Positions 8,965 to 18,813 of a stretch of 64,000 bases of DNA are shown piece by piece. Below the pieces are notes generated by a model. That model searched no databases. It worked only from the letters and a program-made list of their open reading frames with translations, and was not told the origin of the DNA. Origin of the DNA: Bacteroidales bacterium. GTDB taxonomy: Bacteria; Bacteroidota; Bacteroidia; Bacteroidales; UBA932. How positions within the stretch are numbered: position 1 is the first letter of the stretch; each line of letters begins with the position of its first letter. The stretch covers positions 1 through 64,000 of the forward strand of contig JAEEIJ010000059.1 of assembly GCA_016281315.1 (NCBI GenBank), in the 5' to 3' direction. A program made the position numbers and the translations under genes.

Positions 8965-9710
8965 TTCTTGCGGGGGAAGAGTTTGGACTTGGCCAGATGC
9001 CACTTGCACAGGCGGTACACGACGGACACCCGCAGCACGCCCAGGCCGTAGATGGAACTGCGCCTCAGGTTGATGGAAGAGGCGTCGTCGAAGTACTTGG
9101 TGGGACAGGTCACCTCGCCAATCTCATAGCCCTCCCAGAAGATCTGGGCGGCCATTTCGTTGTCCAGGATGAAGTCGTCCGAGCACTGGTGGTAGTCCAC
9201 TTTCCGGAGCACCTCCGCGCTGAAAGCCCGGTAACCGGTGTGGTATTCCGAGAGCTTCTGATTGATGAGGACGTTCTGCGTAAAGGTGAGCACCCGGTTG
9301 GCGACGTACTTGATGAGAGGCATCCCGCCCTTGCGGGCGCCCTTCCCCAGGATGCGCGAGCCGAAGACCACGGGATATACGCCGTTGGCGATGATATAGG
9401 CCATAGCCTCAATGAGTTTGGGGGTGTACTGGTAGTCGGGATGGAGCATGATGACAATATCGGCCCCCAGTTCCAGCGCCCTGTCGTAGCAGGTCTTCTG
9501 GTTGCCGCCGTATCCGCGGTTCTTCGGGTGCACCAGCACCTCCTTGATGCCCAGCTCCCGGGCCTTCGCCACGGTTTCGTCGCGGCTGCAGTCGTCCGTG
9601 AGGATGACCTCGTCCACGATGTCCCGCGGAATCTCCGCATACGTCTGCTCCAGGGTTTTCGCCGCGTTGTACGCCGGCATCACCACGATGACTTTCTTTC
9701 CGTGTATCAT
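8961..9710 (-). CDS. GT2 polyprenyl-phosphate glycosyltransferase (DPM1-like)
   Basis: A 249-residue GT-A fold transferase. VVMPAYNAAKTL (9-20) opens the nucleotide-sugar domain, DDCSRDET (39-46) is the first acidic motif, and LHPDYQY near residue 90 takes the place of DxD. It lacks the C-terminal membrane helices of ArnC, so it resembles soluble dolichyl-phosphate mannose synthase types that load a sugar on polyprenyl phosphate. It is first in the GT2-GtrA-ArnT operon. A TACCTTTG box (9730-9737, minus strand), itself inside the small palindrome CGTAC-N4-GTACG, precedes it. Confidence 0.87.
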   Translation of the reverse strand: MIHGKKVIVVMPAYNAAKTLEQTYAEIPRDIVDEVILTDDCSRDETVAKARELGIKEVLVHPKNRGYGGNQKTCYDRALELGADIVIMLHPDYQYTPKLIEAMAYIIANGVYPVVFGSRILGKGARKGGMPLIKYVANRVLTFTQNVLINQKLSEYHTGYRAFSAEVLRKVDYHQCSDDFILDNEMAAQIFWEGYEIGEVTCPTKYFDDASSINLRRSSIYGLGVLRVSVVYRLCKWHLAKSKLFPRKK

Positions 9711-9729
9711 TCTGCTCTTAATAAACGTA

Positions 9730-9737
9730 CAAAGGTA
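9730..9737 (-). promoter_or_regulatory. Promoter -7 box of the GT2-GtrA-ArnT operon
   Basis: TACCTTTG on the minus strand, 19 nt before the GT2 ATG. It sits inside the short palindrome CGTACCTTTGTACG (9726-9739), which could bind a regulator; that part is only a suggestion. Confidence 0.5.
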
Positions 9738-9752
9738 CGAAAAAAAGCGGAA

Positions 9753-11363
9753 TTATGCCTTTTGATTCTCTTTCGCCGCCTGGATGAAGGCCTTGAAGAG
9801 CGGGTGCGGGTTCTCCGGGGTGCTCTTGTATTCGGGATGGAACTGGGAGGCAATGAAGAACGGATGGCCGGGGAGTTCCACGATCTCCACGAGGCCGGTG
9901 GAAGGGTTGATGCCGGAGGCTACGAGGCCGCCTTTAGCGAAGTCCTCCGCGTACTTTTCGTTGAACTCGTAGCGGTGGCGGTGGCGTTCGCGGATGAGTT
10001 CCGCTCCGTAGATATGATGGGCCAGTGAACCTTTCTTCAGCTTGCACTCATAGGCGCCCAGGCGCATCGTGCCGCCCTTGACGGTGGTTTTCTTCTGCTC
10101 CTCCATCAGGTCGATGACCGGGTGCGGGGTGTTGGGATTGAGCTCCGTGGAGGAGGCATCGGCCCAGCCCAGGACGTTGCGCGCGTACTCCACCACGCAC
10201 ATCTGCATCCCGAGGCAGATTCCCAGGAACGGGATGCCGTTCTCGCGGACGTAACGCACCGCGTGGATCTTCCCTTCCAGGCCGCGTTCGCCGAAGCCCG
10301 GGGCCACCAGCACGCCGTCCATATCGGCCAGTTTCCCGGCCACGTTTTCGGCCGTGATGTCGTCGCTCAGGAAGAGGTGCACCTTCACCTTGCAGCCGCA
10401 GGCCGCACCGGCGTGCACGAAGGATTCCTGGATGGATTTGTAGGCGTCCTGCAGGGCGACGTATTTCCCCACCAGGCCGATGTTCACCGTGGATTTAGGA
10501 TTGCGGAGGTTCTCCAGGAAGGCCTTCCAGCGGGTGAGGTCCGGGGCGTTGAAATTCTCGATGCCCAGCTGGCGCACCACCAGCTCGTCCAGATGCTCGG
10601 CGTGCATATTCAGCGGCACCTGGTAGATACTCCAGGCGTCGATGCTCTCGATCACGTGGCCGGGTTTGACGTTACAGAACAGGGCAATCTTCCGGCGCAG
10701 GTTTTCGCCCAGCGGATGTTCGGTGCGGCAGACGATCACGTCCGGCATCACCCCGCTGTGCTGAAGCATCTGCACGCTGTGCTGGGTGGGCTTGGTCTTG
10801 ATTTCCTTCGCGGCGCTCAGGTAGGGCACCAGCGTGAGGTGGATGCACATACAGTCCCCTTCCGGCAGTTCCCACTGCAGCTGGCGCACTGCCTCCAGGA
10901 AAGGCTGCGACTCCATATCGCCCACGGTGCCGCCGATTTCGGTAAGCACCACGTCGTAGTCCCCGCTCTGTCCCAGGAGGAGCATCCGGCGCTTGATTTC
11001 GTCGGTGATGTGCGGGACGATCTGGACGGTCTTCCCGAGGTAGGCCCCTTCCCGTTCGCGCTTGATGACCGTATAGTAAACGCGGCCGGTAGTGACGTTG
11101 TTGGCCTGGGAGGTGGGGACGCCCAGGAAGCGCTCGTAGTGTCCCAGGTCCAGGTCTGTCTCGGCCCCGTCGTCGGTGACGAAGCACTCGCCGTGCTCAT
11201 AAGGGTTCAGCGTCCCGGGGTCGATATTGATATAAGGGTCGAATTTCTGGATGGTAACCCGGAGGCCGCGGGCCTGCAGGAGCTTTGCCAGCGAGGCCGC
11301 AATGATACCTTTCCCCAGCGAGGAGACTACTCCGCCGGTGATAAAAACAAACTTCGCGCTCAT
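9753..11363 (-). CDS. pyrG: CTP synthase
   Basis: A 536-residue CTP synthase, which aminates UTP to CTP with ATP and glutamine. The amidoligase domain opens with the P-loop GGVVSSLGKGIIAASL (10-25) and includes KTVQIVPHITDEIK. The C-terminal class I glutaminase domain has the nucleophile in FLGICLGMQM and the His/Glu pair in FHPEYKSTP. Length is normal. It starts 2 nt after the glnN stop (TAGTTATG), so glnN and pyrG should share an mRNA. Confidence 0.97.
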   Translation of the reverse strand: MSAKFVFITGGVVSSLGKGIIAASLAKLLQARGLRVTIQKFDPYINIDPGTLNPYEHGECFVTDDGAETDLDLGHYERFLGVPTSQANNVTTGRVYYTVIKREREGAYLGKTVQIVPHITDEIKRRMLLLGQSGDYDVVLTEIGGTVGDMESQPFLEAVRQLQWELPEGDCMCIHLTLVPYLSAAKEIKTKPTQHSVQMLQHSGVMPDVIVCRTEHPLGENLRRKIALFCNVKPGHVIESIDAWSIYQVPLNMHAEHLDELVVRQLGIENFNAPDLTRWKAFLENLRNPKSTVNIGLVGKYVALQDAYKSIQESFVHAGAACGCKVKVHLFLSDDITAENVAGKLADMDGVLVAPGFGERGLEGKIHAVRYVRENGIPFLGICLGMQMCVVEYARNVLGWADASSTELNPNTPHPVIDLMEEQKKTTVKGGTMRLGAYECKLKKGSLAHHIYGAELIRERHRHRYEFNEKYAEDFAKGGLVASGINPSTGLVEIVELPGHPFFIASQFHPEYKSTPENPHPLFKAFIQAAKENQKA

Positions 11364-11365
11364 AA

Positions 11366-13552
<2,187 letters not shown>

Positions 13553-13599
13553 AGTGATTTACAATCAATACGGGATACAAATATGGTGAAAATGAGCCG

Positions 13600-13624
13600 T
13601 TTCTGCAAGAAAAATCTGCAGAAA
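13600..13624 (-). terminator. Possible weak hairpin after guaA
   Basis: TTTCTGCA (13600-13607) and TGCAGAAA (13617-13624) form a perfect 8-bp inverted repeat with a 9-nt loop, directly after the guaA stop. It is AT-rich and followed by only a short T run on the minus strand, so it may attenuate transcription rather than end it. The glnN promoter must lie in the 48 bp that follow, where no perfect -7 box is seen. Confidence 0.35.
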
Positions 13625-15148
13625 TTATTCCCATTCAATGGTTGCCGGGGGTTTGGAGGAGATGTCGTAGACCACGCGGTTCACTCCGCGCACTTTCCGG
13701 ATAATCTCATTGGAAACATCCCGCAGGAACTCGTGCGGGAAGGGGAACCAGTCGGCCGTCATCGCGTCCGTGGAGACCACGGCGCGCAGGGCCACGGGGT
13801 TCTCGTAGGTGCGTTCGTCTCCCATCACGCCCACGCTCCTCACGGGCAGCAGAATGACGCCCGCCTGCCAGATTTGGTCGTAGAGGCCTTTTTCGCGAAG
13901 GGCGCGGATGAAGATATCGTCGGCCTCCCGGAGGATATCCAGTTTATCCTTGGTTACTTCCCCGATGACGCGGATTCCCAGGCCCGGGCCCGGGAAAGGA
14001 TGCCGGCCGATGAGTTCTTCCTTGATACCCAGCGCCCGCCCCACGCGGCGGACTTCGTCCTTGAAGAGCATCCGGAGCGGCTCCACCACCTTCAGGTGCA
14101 TCTTTTCCGGCAGGCCGCCCACGTTGTGGTGGCTCTTGATTTTTGACGCAATACCTTCAATGCCGGCGCTTTCGATAACGTCCGGATAGATGGTCCCCTG
14201 GGCCAGCCAGCGGGCGCCTTCAATCCGCCGGGCGTATTTGTCGAAGGTCTCCACGAACACCCGGCCGATGGCCTTCCGTTTGGCCTCAGGCTCCTCCAAG
14301 CCCTTCAGCGCGGCGAGGAAATCGGCCTCTGCATCGGCCCCTATCACATTGAGACCCATATCCTTGTAGGAAGCGAGGACATCCGGGAACTCGTTCTTCC
14401 GGAGGAGGCCGTTGTTCACGAAGATGCAGGTGAGCTGCGGGCCGATGGCCTTGTGCAGCAGCATCGCGGCGACGGTGGAATCCACGCCGCCGGAGAGGCC
14501 CAGGATTACTTTGTCGGGGCCGATCTTTTCCTTGAGCTCCGCCACCGTGCTTTCGATGAAAGAGGCCGGCGTCCAGGAGGCCCGGCAGCCGCAAATCTCC
14601 AGCGCGAAGTTCGCGAGCATCTGCGTCCCCTCTTCCGTGTGATAGACCTCCGGATGGAACTGGACGGCGTAGGTGGGTTCGCCGGCGAATTCATAGGCGG
14701 CGTTCTCTACATCTGCCGTGGAAGCGATTACCTGCGCGTTTTCAGGGAGGGCCGATATAGTATCCCCGTGCGACATCCACACCTGCGTCTCGGGTTTTAC
14801 GCCTTTCAGAAGGGTGCTGTCCTGGACTTTTCGGAGCATCGCCCGGCCGTATTCGCGGGAGTCCGAAGCCTCCACCCTGCCGCCGCACTTGTGCGCCAGG
14901 TACTGCGCCCCGTAGCAAATGCCCAGGAGCGGGAGCTTTCCCTTTATCGGGCTCAGGTCCACCTGGGGGGCGTTTTTATCCCGCACGCTACAGGGGCTGC
15001 CGGAGAGGATGACGCCTTTCACGTCGCCCGTCAGGGCCGGTACTTTATTGAAGGGATAAATCTCGCAGTACACATTCAGTTCCCTCAGGCGCCGCCCGAT
15101 GAGCTGCGTGACCTGGGAACCGAAATCGAGGATGAGAATCTTATCCAT
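13625..15148 (-). CDS. guaA: GMP synthase (glutamine-hydrolysing)
   Basis: A 507-residue GuaA, which converts XMP to GMP using glutamine and ATP. The class I glutaminase domain has nucleophile Cys78 in GICYG with His165 and Glu167 in FHPE. The ATP-pyrophosphatase loop LSGGVDST is near 218-225, and the C-terminal dimerisation domain ends in [13 protein letters not shown], the usual terminus. The start overlaps the guaB stop by 8 bp, so the IMP-to-GMP steps are coupled. Confidence 0.97.
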   Translation of the reverse strand: MDKILILDFGSQVTQLIGRRLRELNVYCEIYPFNKVPALTGDVKGVILSGSPCSVRDKNAPQVDLSPIKGKLPLLGICYGAQYLAHKCGGRVEASDSREYGRAMLRKVQDSTLLKGVKPETQVWMSHGDTISALPENAQVIASTADVENAAYEFAGEPTYAVQFHPEVYHTEEGTQMLANFALEICGCRASWTPASFIESTVAELKEKIGPDKVILGLSGGVDSTVAAMLLHKAIGPQLTCIFVNNGLLRKNEFPDVLASYKDMGLNVIGADAEADFLAALKGLEEPEAKRKAIGRVFVETFDKYARRIEGARWLAQGTIYPDVIESAGIEGIASKIKSHHNVGGLPEKMHLKVVEPLRMLFKDEVRRVGRALGIKEELIGRHPFPGPGLGIRVIGEVTKDKLDILREADDIFIRALREKGLYDQIWQAGVILLPVRSVGVMGDERTYENPVALRAVVSTDAMTADWFPFPHEFLRDVSNEIIRKVRGVNRVVYDISSKPPATIEWE

Positions 15149-16217
15149 TGTAGTTCGGGGCTTTCTTGGCGATGGATACGTCGTGCGGGTGATTTTCCTT
15201 CACGGTGGCGGGGCTGATTTTCACGAACTGGGCCTTGTGGAGGGCTTCCAGGTCCTTGGCGCCGCAATAACCCATCCCCGAGCGGAGACCGCCGGTGAGC
15301 TGGTAGATTACATCGGCCACGGGACCCTTGTACGCCACGCGGGCGACGACGCCTTCCGGGACCAGTTTCTTCGCGCCTTTCTGGAAATATCTGTCGGCCG
15401 ATCCGGCCTGCATCGCATCGATCGAACCCATCCCGCGGTAGCCTTTCATCTTCACGCCGTCCACTTCGACCACCTCGCCGGGGGCTTCGTCCGTGCCGGC
15501 GAACATACTGCCGCACATCACGCAGTGCGCGCCGGCGGCGAGGGCTTTCACCACGTCGCCGGAATAGCGCAGGCCGCCGTCGGCAATGACGGGAATCTCC
15601 TCCCCGGCCACTTCCGCGACGTCCGCGATGGCGGTGAGCTGCGGCACACCCACGCCGGCGACGATGCGGGTGGTGCAGATGCTGCCCGGGCCGATCCCCA
15701 CCTTGAGGCCGTCGGCCCCGGCTTTGATCAGGTCTTTCGCCGCCTGGGCAGTGGCGATGTTCCCCACCACCACGTCCAGTGCCGGGAATGCCGCCTTGAT
15801 GGCTTTCAAAGCATCGACCACGCCTTTCGAATGCCCGTGGGCCGAATCCAGCACCACGGCGTCCACGCCGGCTTCGGCCAGCAGTTTTACACGGTCCAGT
15901 ACGTCCGGGGTGATGCCCACGCCGGCCGCAACCTTCAGGCCCTGGGCTTTGACCTTTCGCACCTCGTCGGCCTGCTTTTCCGCCGGCATATTCTTGTGGA
16001 TGACGCCGATGCCGCCTTCGCGGGCCATCGCGGCCGCCATCGGCCCTTCCGTCACCGTATCCATTGCGGCGGAGGCGAAGGGAATGTCCAGGGAGATGTG
16101 GCGGGAGAACCGGCCTTTCAGTGAAACTTCACGCGGAAGCACCTCCGAATAGGCGGGAACGAGGAGAACGTCGTCGAAAGTAATCCCTTCCTGAAAAATG
16201 CGGCTTGAAAGCGACAT
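15141..16217 (-). CDS. guaB: IMP dehydrogenase lacking the CBS (Bateman) domain
   Basis: IMP dehydrogenase oxidises IMP to XMP with NAD. The 358-residue protein starts at the ATG giving [20 protein letters not shown], the usual IMPDH beginning; an upstream ATG would add 39 residues from the promoter region. Catalytic Cys181 lies in GPGSICTTR, with DGGLRYSGD and YRGMGS (flap) following. The normal enzyme is about 490 residues, with two CBS domains inserted after the first barrel strands. Here [10 protein letters not shown] (81-90) runs straight into GLKVAAGVG, so the regulatory CBS pair is absent. Such forms occur in a few organisms but are unusual for this group. Confidence 0.93.
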   Translation of the reverse strand: MSLSSRIFQEGITFDDVLLVPAYSEVLPREVSLKGRFSRHISLDIPFASAAMDTVTEGPMAAAMAREGGIGVIHKNMPAEKQADEVRKVKAQGLKVAAGVGITPDVLDRVKLLAEAGVDAVVLDSAHGHSKGVVDALKAIKAAFPALDVVVGNIATAQAAKDLIKAGADGLKVGIGPGSICTTRIVAGVGVPQLTAIADVAEVAGEEIPVIADGGLRYSGDVVKALAAGAHCVMCGSMFAGTDEAPGEVVEVDGVKMKGYRGMGSIDAMQAGSADRYFQKGAKKLVPEGVVARVAYKGPVADVIYQLTGGLRSGMGYCGAKDLEALHKAQFVKISPATVKENHPHDVSIAKKAPNYNG

Positions 16218-16231
16218 AGCTACGGTTTTTG

Positions 16232-16260
16232 CAAAGTTAGCGATATTTTCCTTATCTTTG
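16232..16260. promoter_or_regulatory. Divergent promoters for guaB (minus) and the secreted protein at 16267 (plus)
   Basis: On the minus strand TAACTTTG (16239-16232) ends 14 nt before guaB. On the plus strand TATCTTTG (16253-16260) ends 6 nt before the ATG at 16267, predicting a leaderless mRNA for the latter. The two boxes lie 13 bp apart back to back, so the promoters must compete or be used alternately. Confidence 0.6.
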
Positions 16261-16266
16261 TGCGGT

Positions 16267-16752
16267 ATGAAAAGACTTTTTTGCGCGTTTGTGGGAGCCG
16301 TCCTCTGCCTTTTGGCAGGGGCCCAGACCCGCACCTATTCCGATAACGCCTCCGGCACCTTCATCTTCGGGCTGGAGAGCTATTTCTACGGCCGGTCCGG
16401 CAGTCTGGAGGTCCAGGCCGACGGCAAAACCTACCAGGTCTCGGTGGAAAACGGCGACGTGAGCATCGACGGCCAGCAGCTGGAAGGCGGAATGGGCGAA
16501 GTGGTTGTGGGAACGCACGATTTCACCGGCAACCGCATCCCGGAACTGGTGGTGGCCCGGCGCAATAATTCGATGGTCTGCGTCACGCTGTATAAGCTGT
16601 CCGGAGGAAACTGGCTTCCCCTCGGCTATACGGATCCCGTGGAAGGCAAGGAACTCCGCGTCTTCCGCCAGGTGGTGTCCGTGCGCTGCGGAGACATCCT
16701 CCACTCCTGGACCTGGCACGGGACAAAGTTCGACTATAAATCGAACAAATAA
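16267..16752 (+). CDS. Small secreted protein of unknown function
   Basis: 161 residues from the ATG that opens the signal peptide [20 protein letters not shown]. The mature part is mostly predicted beta strand (for example [20 protein letters not shown]) and contains repeated polar and aromatic turns. I do not recognise the family; the segment with [10 protein letters not shown] resembles FG-GAP-like surface proteins only loosely. It meets apt tail to tail with no spacer. The upstream in-frame ATG at 16198 lies inside the guaB region and is not credible. Confidence 0.7.
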   Translation: MKRLFCAFVGAVLCLLAGAQTRTYSDNASGTFIFGLESYFYGRSGSLEVQADGKTYQVSVENGDVSIDGQQLEGGMGEVVVGTHDFTGNRIPELVVARRNNSMVCVTLYKLSGGNWLPLGYTDPVEGKELRVFRQVVSVRCGDILHSWTWHGTKFDYKSNK

Positions 16753-17328
16753 TTACCCTTCGGTAACGTGAATCAGTGATTTTACCGGCGCAATGCTTTC
16801 CAGGCGTTCGCGTCCCGGGAGGTCGTCTATCTCCACCAGGAATACAAAGTCCTTCACCTTCACCTTGTAGGTCTTCCCGCCGATGACTACTTTCTGGGCG
16901 TTCAGGCCCAGGGCCAGTCCCTTGGCGGTGCCGCCGGTGGCCAGGATGTCGTCGAAGAAGGAAATCTCAATGGTATCCCCCGTGGGCTGGCTGGCGGCCA
17001 GATCCGAGTTCCGGAAATAGACGTGGTCCGGGCCGTATTCCTTCATGATTTCCACCTGGATGAGGTCTCCCTCCGAGAAGGGGAGCTTACCTTTCTTGCG
17101 CAGCGGAATCACGTTCTGGATGTTCGCCTGGCTGTAGAGCATCGGGGCGGCGAAGAGGAAGCCGCGGGCTTCCGGAGCCGCCACGTTGGGCGCGGCGCAC
17201 ATAGCGGCAAGGTCATCCGTGAGGCTGCGGAACAGTTTCTTGTCCTGCAGGAAGGGGATGATGTCCACGAAATTGACTCCCTTGATGGGAAAGTCGGGAT
17301 AGAATTTGATGAATTGTTTGTAGTCCAT
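16753..17328 (-). CDS. apt: Adenine phosphoribosyltransferase-like protein
   Basis: A 191-residue type I phosphoribosyltransferase. FYPDFPIKGVNFVDIIPFLQ (9-28) matches the start of Apt, PEARGFLFAAP (52-62) matches its adenine-site ESRGFIFGAP, and the PRPP loop is SFFDDILATGGTAKG (123-137). Apt salvages adenine to AMP. Slight differences in the adenine loop leave another purine possible. It starts 6 nt after the hemerythrin-LuxR gene stop, so it is co-transcribed with that regulator and an outer-membrane barrel. Confidence 0.85.
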   Translation of the reverse strand: MDYKQFIKFYPDFPIKGVNFVDIIPFLQDKKLFRSLTDDLAAMCAAPNVAAPEARGFLFAAPMLYSQANIQNVIPLRKKGKLPFSEGDLIQVEIMKEYGPDHVYFRNSDLAASQPTGDTIEISFFDDILATGGTAKGLALGLNAQKVVIGGKTYKVKVKDFVFLVEIDDLPGRERLESIAPVKSLIHVTEG

Positions 17329-17334
17329 AGGTTC

Positions 17335-18051
17335 CTATTCTATGTTACTGGTATCGATAAGCCTGTTCAGCAGGGCGTAAACCGTAAGGCCGGCCACCGT
17401 CCGGATGCCGGTCTTACGGGTAATGTTCTTGCGGTGGGTGATGACGGTGTTCACGGAGATGTTGCACGCATCGGCGATCTCCTTGTTCAGCATCCCTTTG
17501 GCCACGCACACCAGAATCTCCTTTTCGCGGGCGCTGAGTTCCCCGTTATCATCCGGCAGGGCAGCCATCTTCTCTTCCAACTGGGTGGCCGCCGGGATGA
17601 GCACCTCGTCCTCGATGAAGGTGTGTTTCTTCAGGTCCATCTCCAGCGCGGAAAGGCTCCCCAGGAGCTGGCTCACGTCCTCCGGGCGGCATTCCCGGGG
17701 CATATACAGGGTGATGAGGTTCCTCAGGTCGTCCAGCTTTTCCTGGACGTTGGAGTGGTTCTGCTCGTATTCCCCGATGGAATACTGGCCGCAGCGCTCC
17801 CCGGAAAGCATCGCCTCCACGTACGGGAACACCACGTTTTCCTCATAGGCGAAATGAACGGTGAGTTCCTCTTTGTACTGCTGGAAGAAACGCCAGAGGG
17901 TTTCCCGCTGGGGCGGCGTGCAGGGGGCCACAAAGCGCTCCAGGGCATCGGCCAGCTGGGGAACCATCACGTCCATATAGCAGCGATGGCTTTTCCGCAG
18001 GAAGCTCAGGATGTCCTGGAGGCGGTCTTTTTCTATGCTCAGCTCGGCCAT
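17335..18051 (-). CDS. Hemerythrin-domain protein fused to a LuxR-type DNA-binding domain
   Basis: A 238-residue protein with two parts. Residues 1-160 form an HHE hemerythrin-like four-helix bundle with likely di-iron ligands His22, His66, Glu70, His99, His143 and Glu147/Asp148. Residues 170-230 form a LuxR/GerE helix-turn-helix (ELSAREKEILVCVAKGMLNK, then SVNTVITHRKNITRKTGI). Hemerythrin folds bind O2, NO or redox-active iron, so the protein probably senses these and changes transcription. There is no receiver domain, so it is not a phosphorylated response regulator. It lies between the barrel gene (2-nt gap) and apt (6-nt gap). Confidence 0.88.
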   Translation of the reverse strand: MAELSIEKDRLQDILSFLRKSHRCYMDVMVPQLADALERFVAPCTPPQRETLWRFFQQYKEELTVHFAYEENVVFPYVEAMLSGERCGQYSIGEYEQNHSNVQEKLDDLRNLITLYMPRECRPEDVSQLLGSLSALEMDLKKHTFIEDEVLIPAATQLEEKMAALPDDNGELSAREKEILVCVAKGMLNKEIADACNISVNTVITHRKNITRKTGIRTVAGLTVYALLNRLIDTSNIE

Positions 18052-18053
18052 TC

Positions 18054-18704
18054 CTAGAACAGGTAGCCTACGCCGACCCTGAAGTTGTAACGGTTGTATT
18101 TCGTATTCTCGTTATCCCCCTTGTAGAGGTTCAGCAGGCCGTAGTCGAAGCCGATGGTCACGCGGAGCAGATTGTTGAGGTCGGCCCCGAGACCGCCGCC
18201 CAGATAGATGTTGAAGGGCGACATATCGTTCTCCTTATAGTTGTCGATGACGCCGTCGGCGGCGATGACACCCAGGGCCGTGGCGGCCGTTCCGTCCACT
18301 TTATATTTAGAGGAGATGCCGTATTGGAAAGTGGGACCGCCGTAAACGAACAGCTTGGCGTGACCCATATCCATCCCATAGCTCAGATGGACGGGCAGAT
18401 TGATGGCCACCTCGGTGAACTTGGACTGGAGGGTGACGATATCCAGGAACGTGGTGCTTTCCTTGCCGGTGAGCAGGGACAGGTACAGGCCGGGAGTGAG
18501 TTTGAGGTTCTCGCCAAGGATGGGAAGGTCGAAGCCGGCGCCCATATACAGGCCGTTGGACGGCTCCTTATCCTGTTCTTTTCCCTTATAAGTGGTGGTG
18601 AGGGTGGAATTCAGATAACCCACGCCGATGGAAAGCTGTGCAAAAGCGTCCGTGGCGGCAATGAGCATCGCGGCGCTCAAAACGATGGTATAAATCTTTT
18701 TCAT
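18054..18704 (-). CDS. Outer-membrane beta-barrel protein (porin-like family)
   Basis: 216 residues. The second ATG gives a clean signal peptide MKKIYTIVLSAAMLIAATDAFAQ; the first would add eight residues overlapping the -7 region. The mature part alternates hydrophobic and polar strands (LSIGVGYLNSTLTT, LKLTPGLYLSLLTG, LRVTIGFDYGLLNLY) and ends NFRVGVGYLF with a terminal Phe, as expected for a BAM-inserted barrel. It is first in an operon with the hemerythrin-LuxR regulator, so the two may respond to the same signal. Confidence 0.8.
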   Translation of the reverse strand: MKKIYTIVLSAAMLIAATDAFAQLSIGVGYLNSTLTTTYKGKEQDKEPSNGLYMGAGFDLPILGENLKLTPGLYLSLLTGKESTTFLDIVTLQSKFTEVAINLPVHLSYGMDMGHAKLFVYGGPTFQYGISSKYKVDGTAATALGVIAADGVIDNYKENDMSPFNIYLGGGLGADLNNLLRVTIGFDYGLLNLYKGDNENTKYNRYNFRVGVGYLF

Positions 18705-18707
18705 TGG

Positions 18708-18735
18708 ACTTTGTGTTTTTGGACACACAAAGTTA
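18708..18735 (-). promoter_or_regulatory. Promoter of the barrel-hemerythrin-apt operon with a 9-bp inverted repeat
   Basis: The minus strand carries TAACTTTG (18735-18728), 23 nt before the start. A perfect inverted repeat, ACTTTGTGT (18708-18716) and ACACAAAGT (18725-18733), overlaps this box and the first transcribed bases. That is a natural place for an operator, perhaps for the operon's own hemerythrin-LuxR protein. Confidence 0.5.
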
Positions 18736-18813
18736 CAAAAAAAACGGCAGTTTTTTCGCTGAGCGTCCGCGGAGGTCCAAAAGATGGGACACCCGGAGAG
18801 GGGCCACGAAGCC

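Noticed and set aside
16218..16334. N-terminal extension of guaB of 39 residues
   Set aside because: It would cover both divergent promoters; the internal ATG gives the standard IMPDH start.
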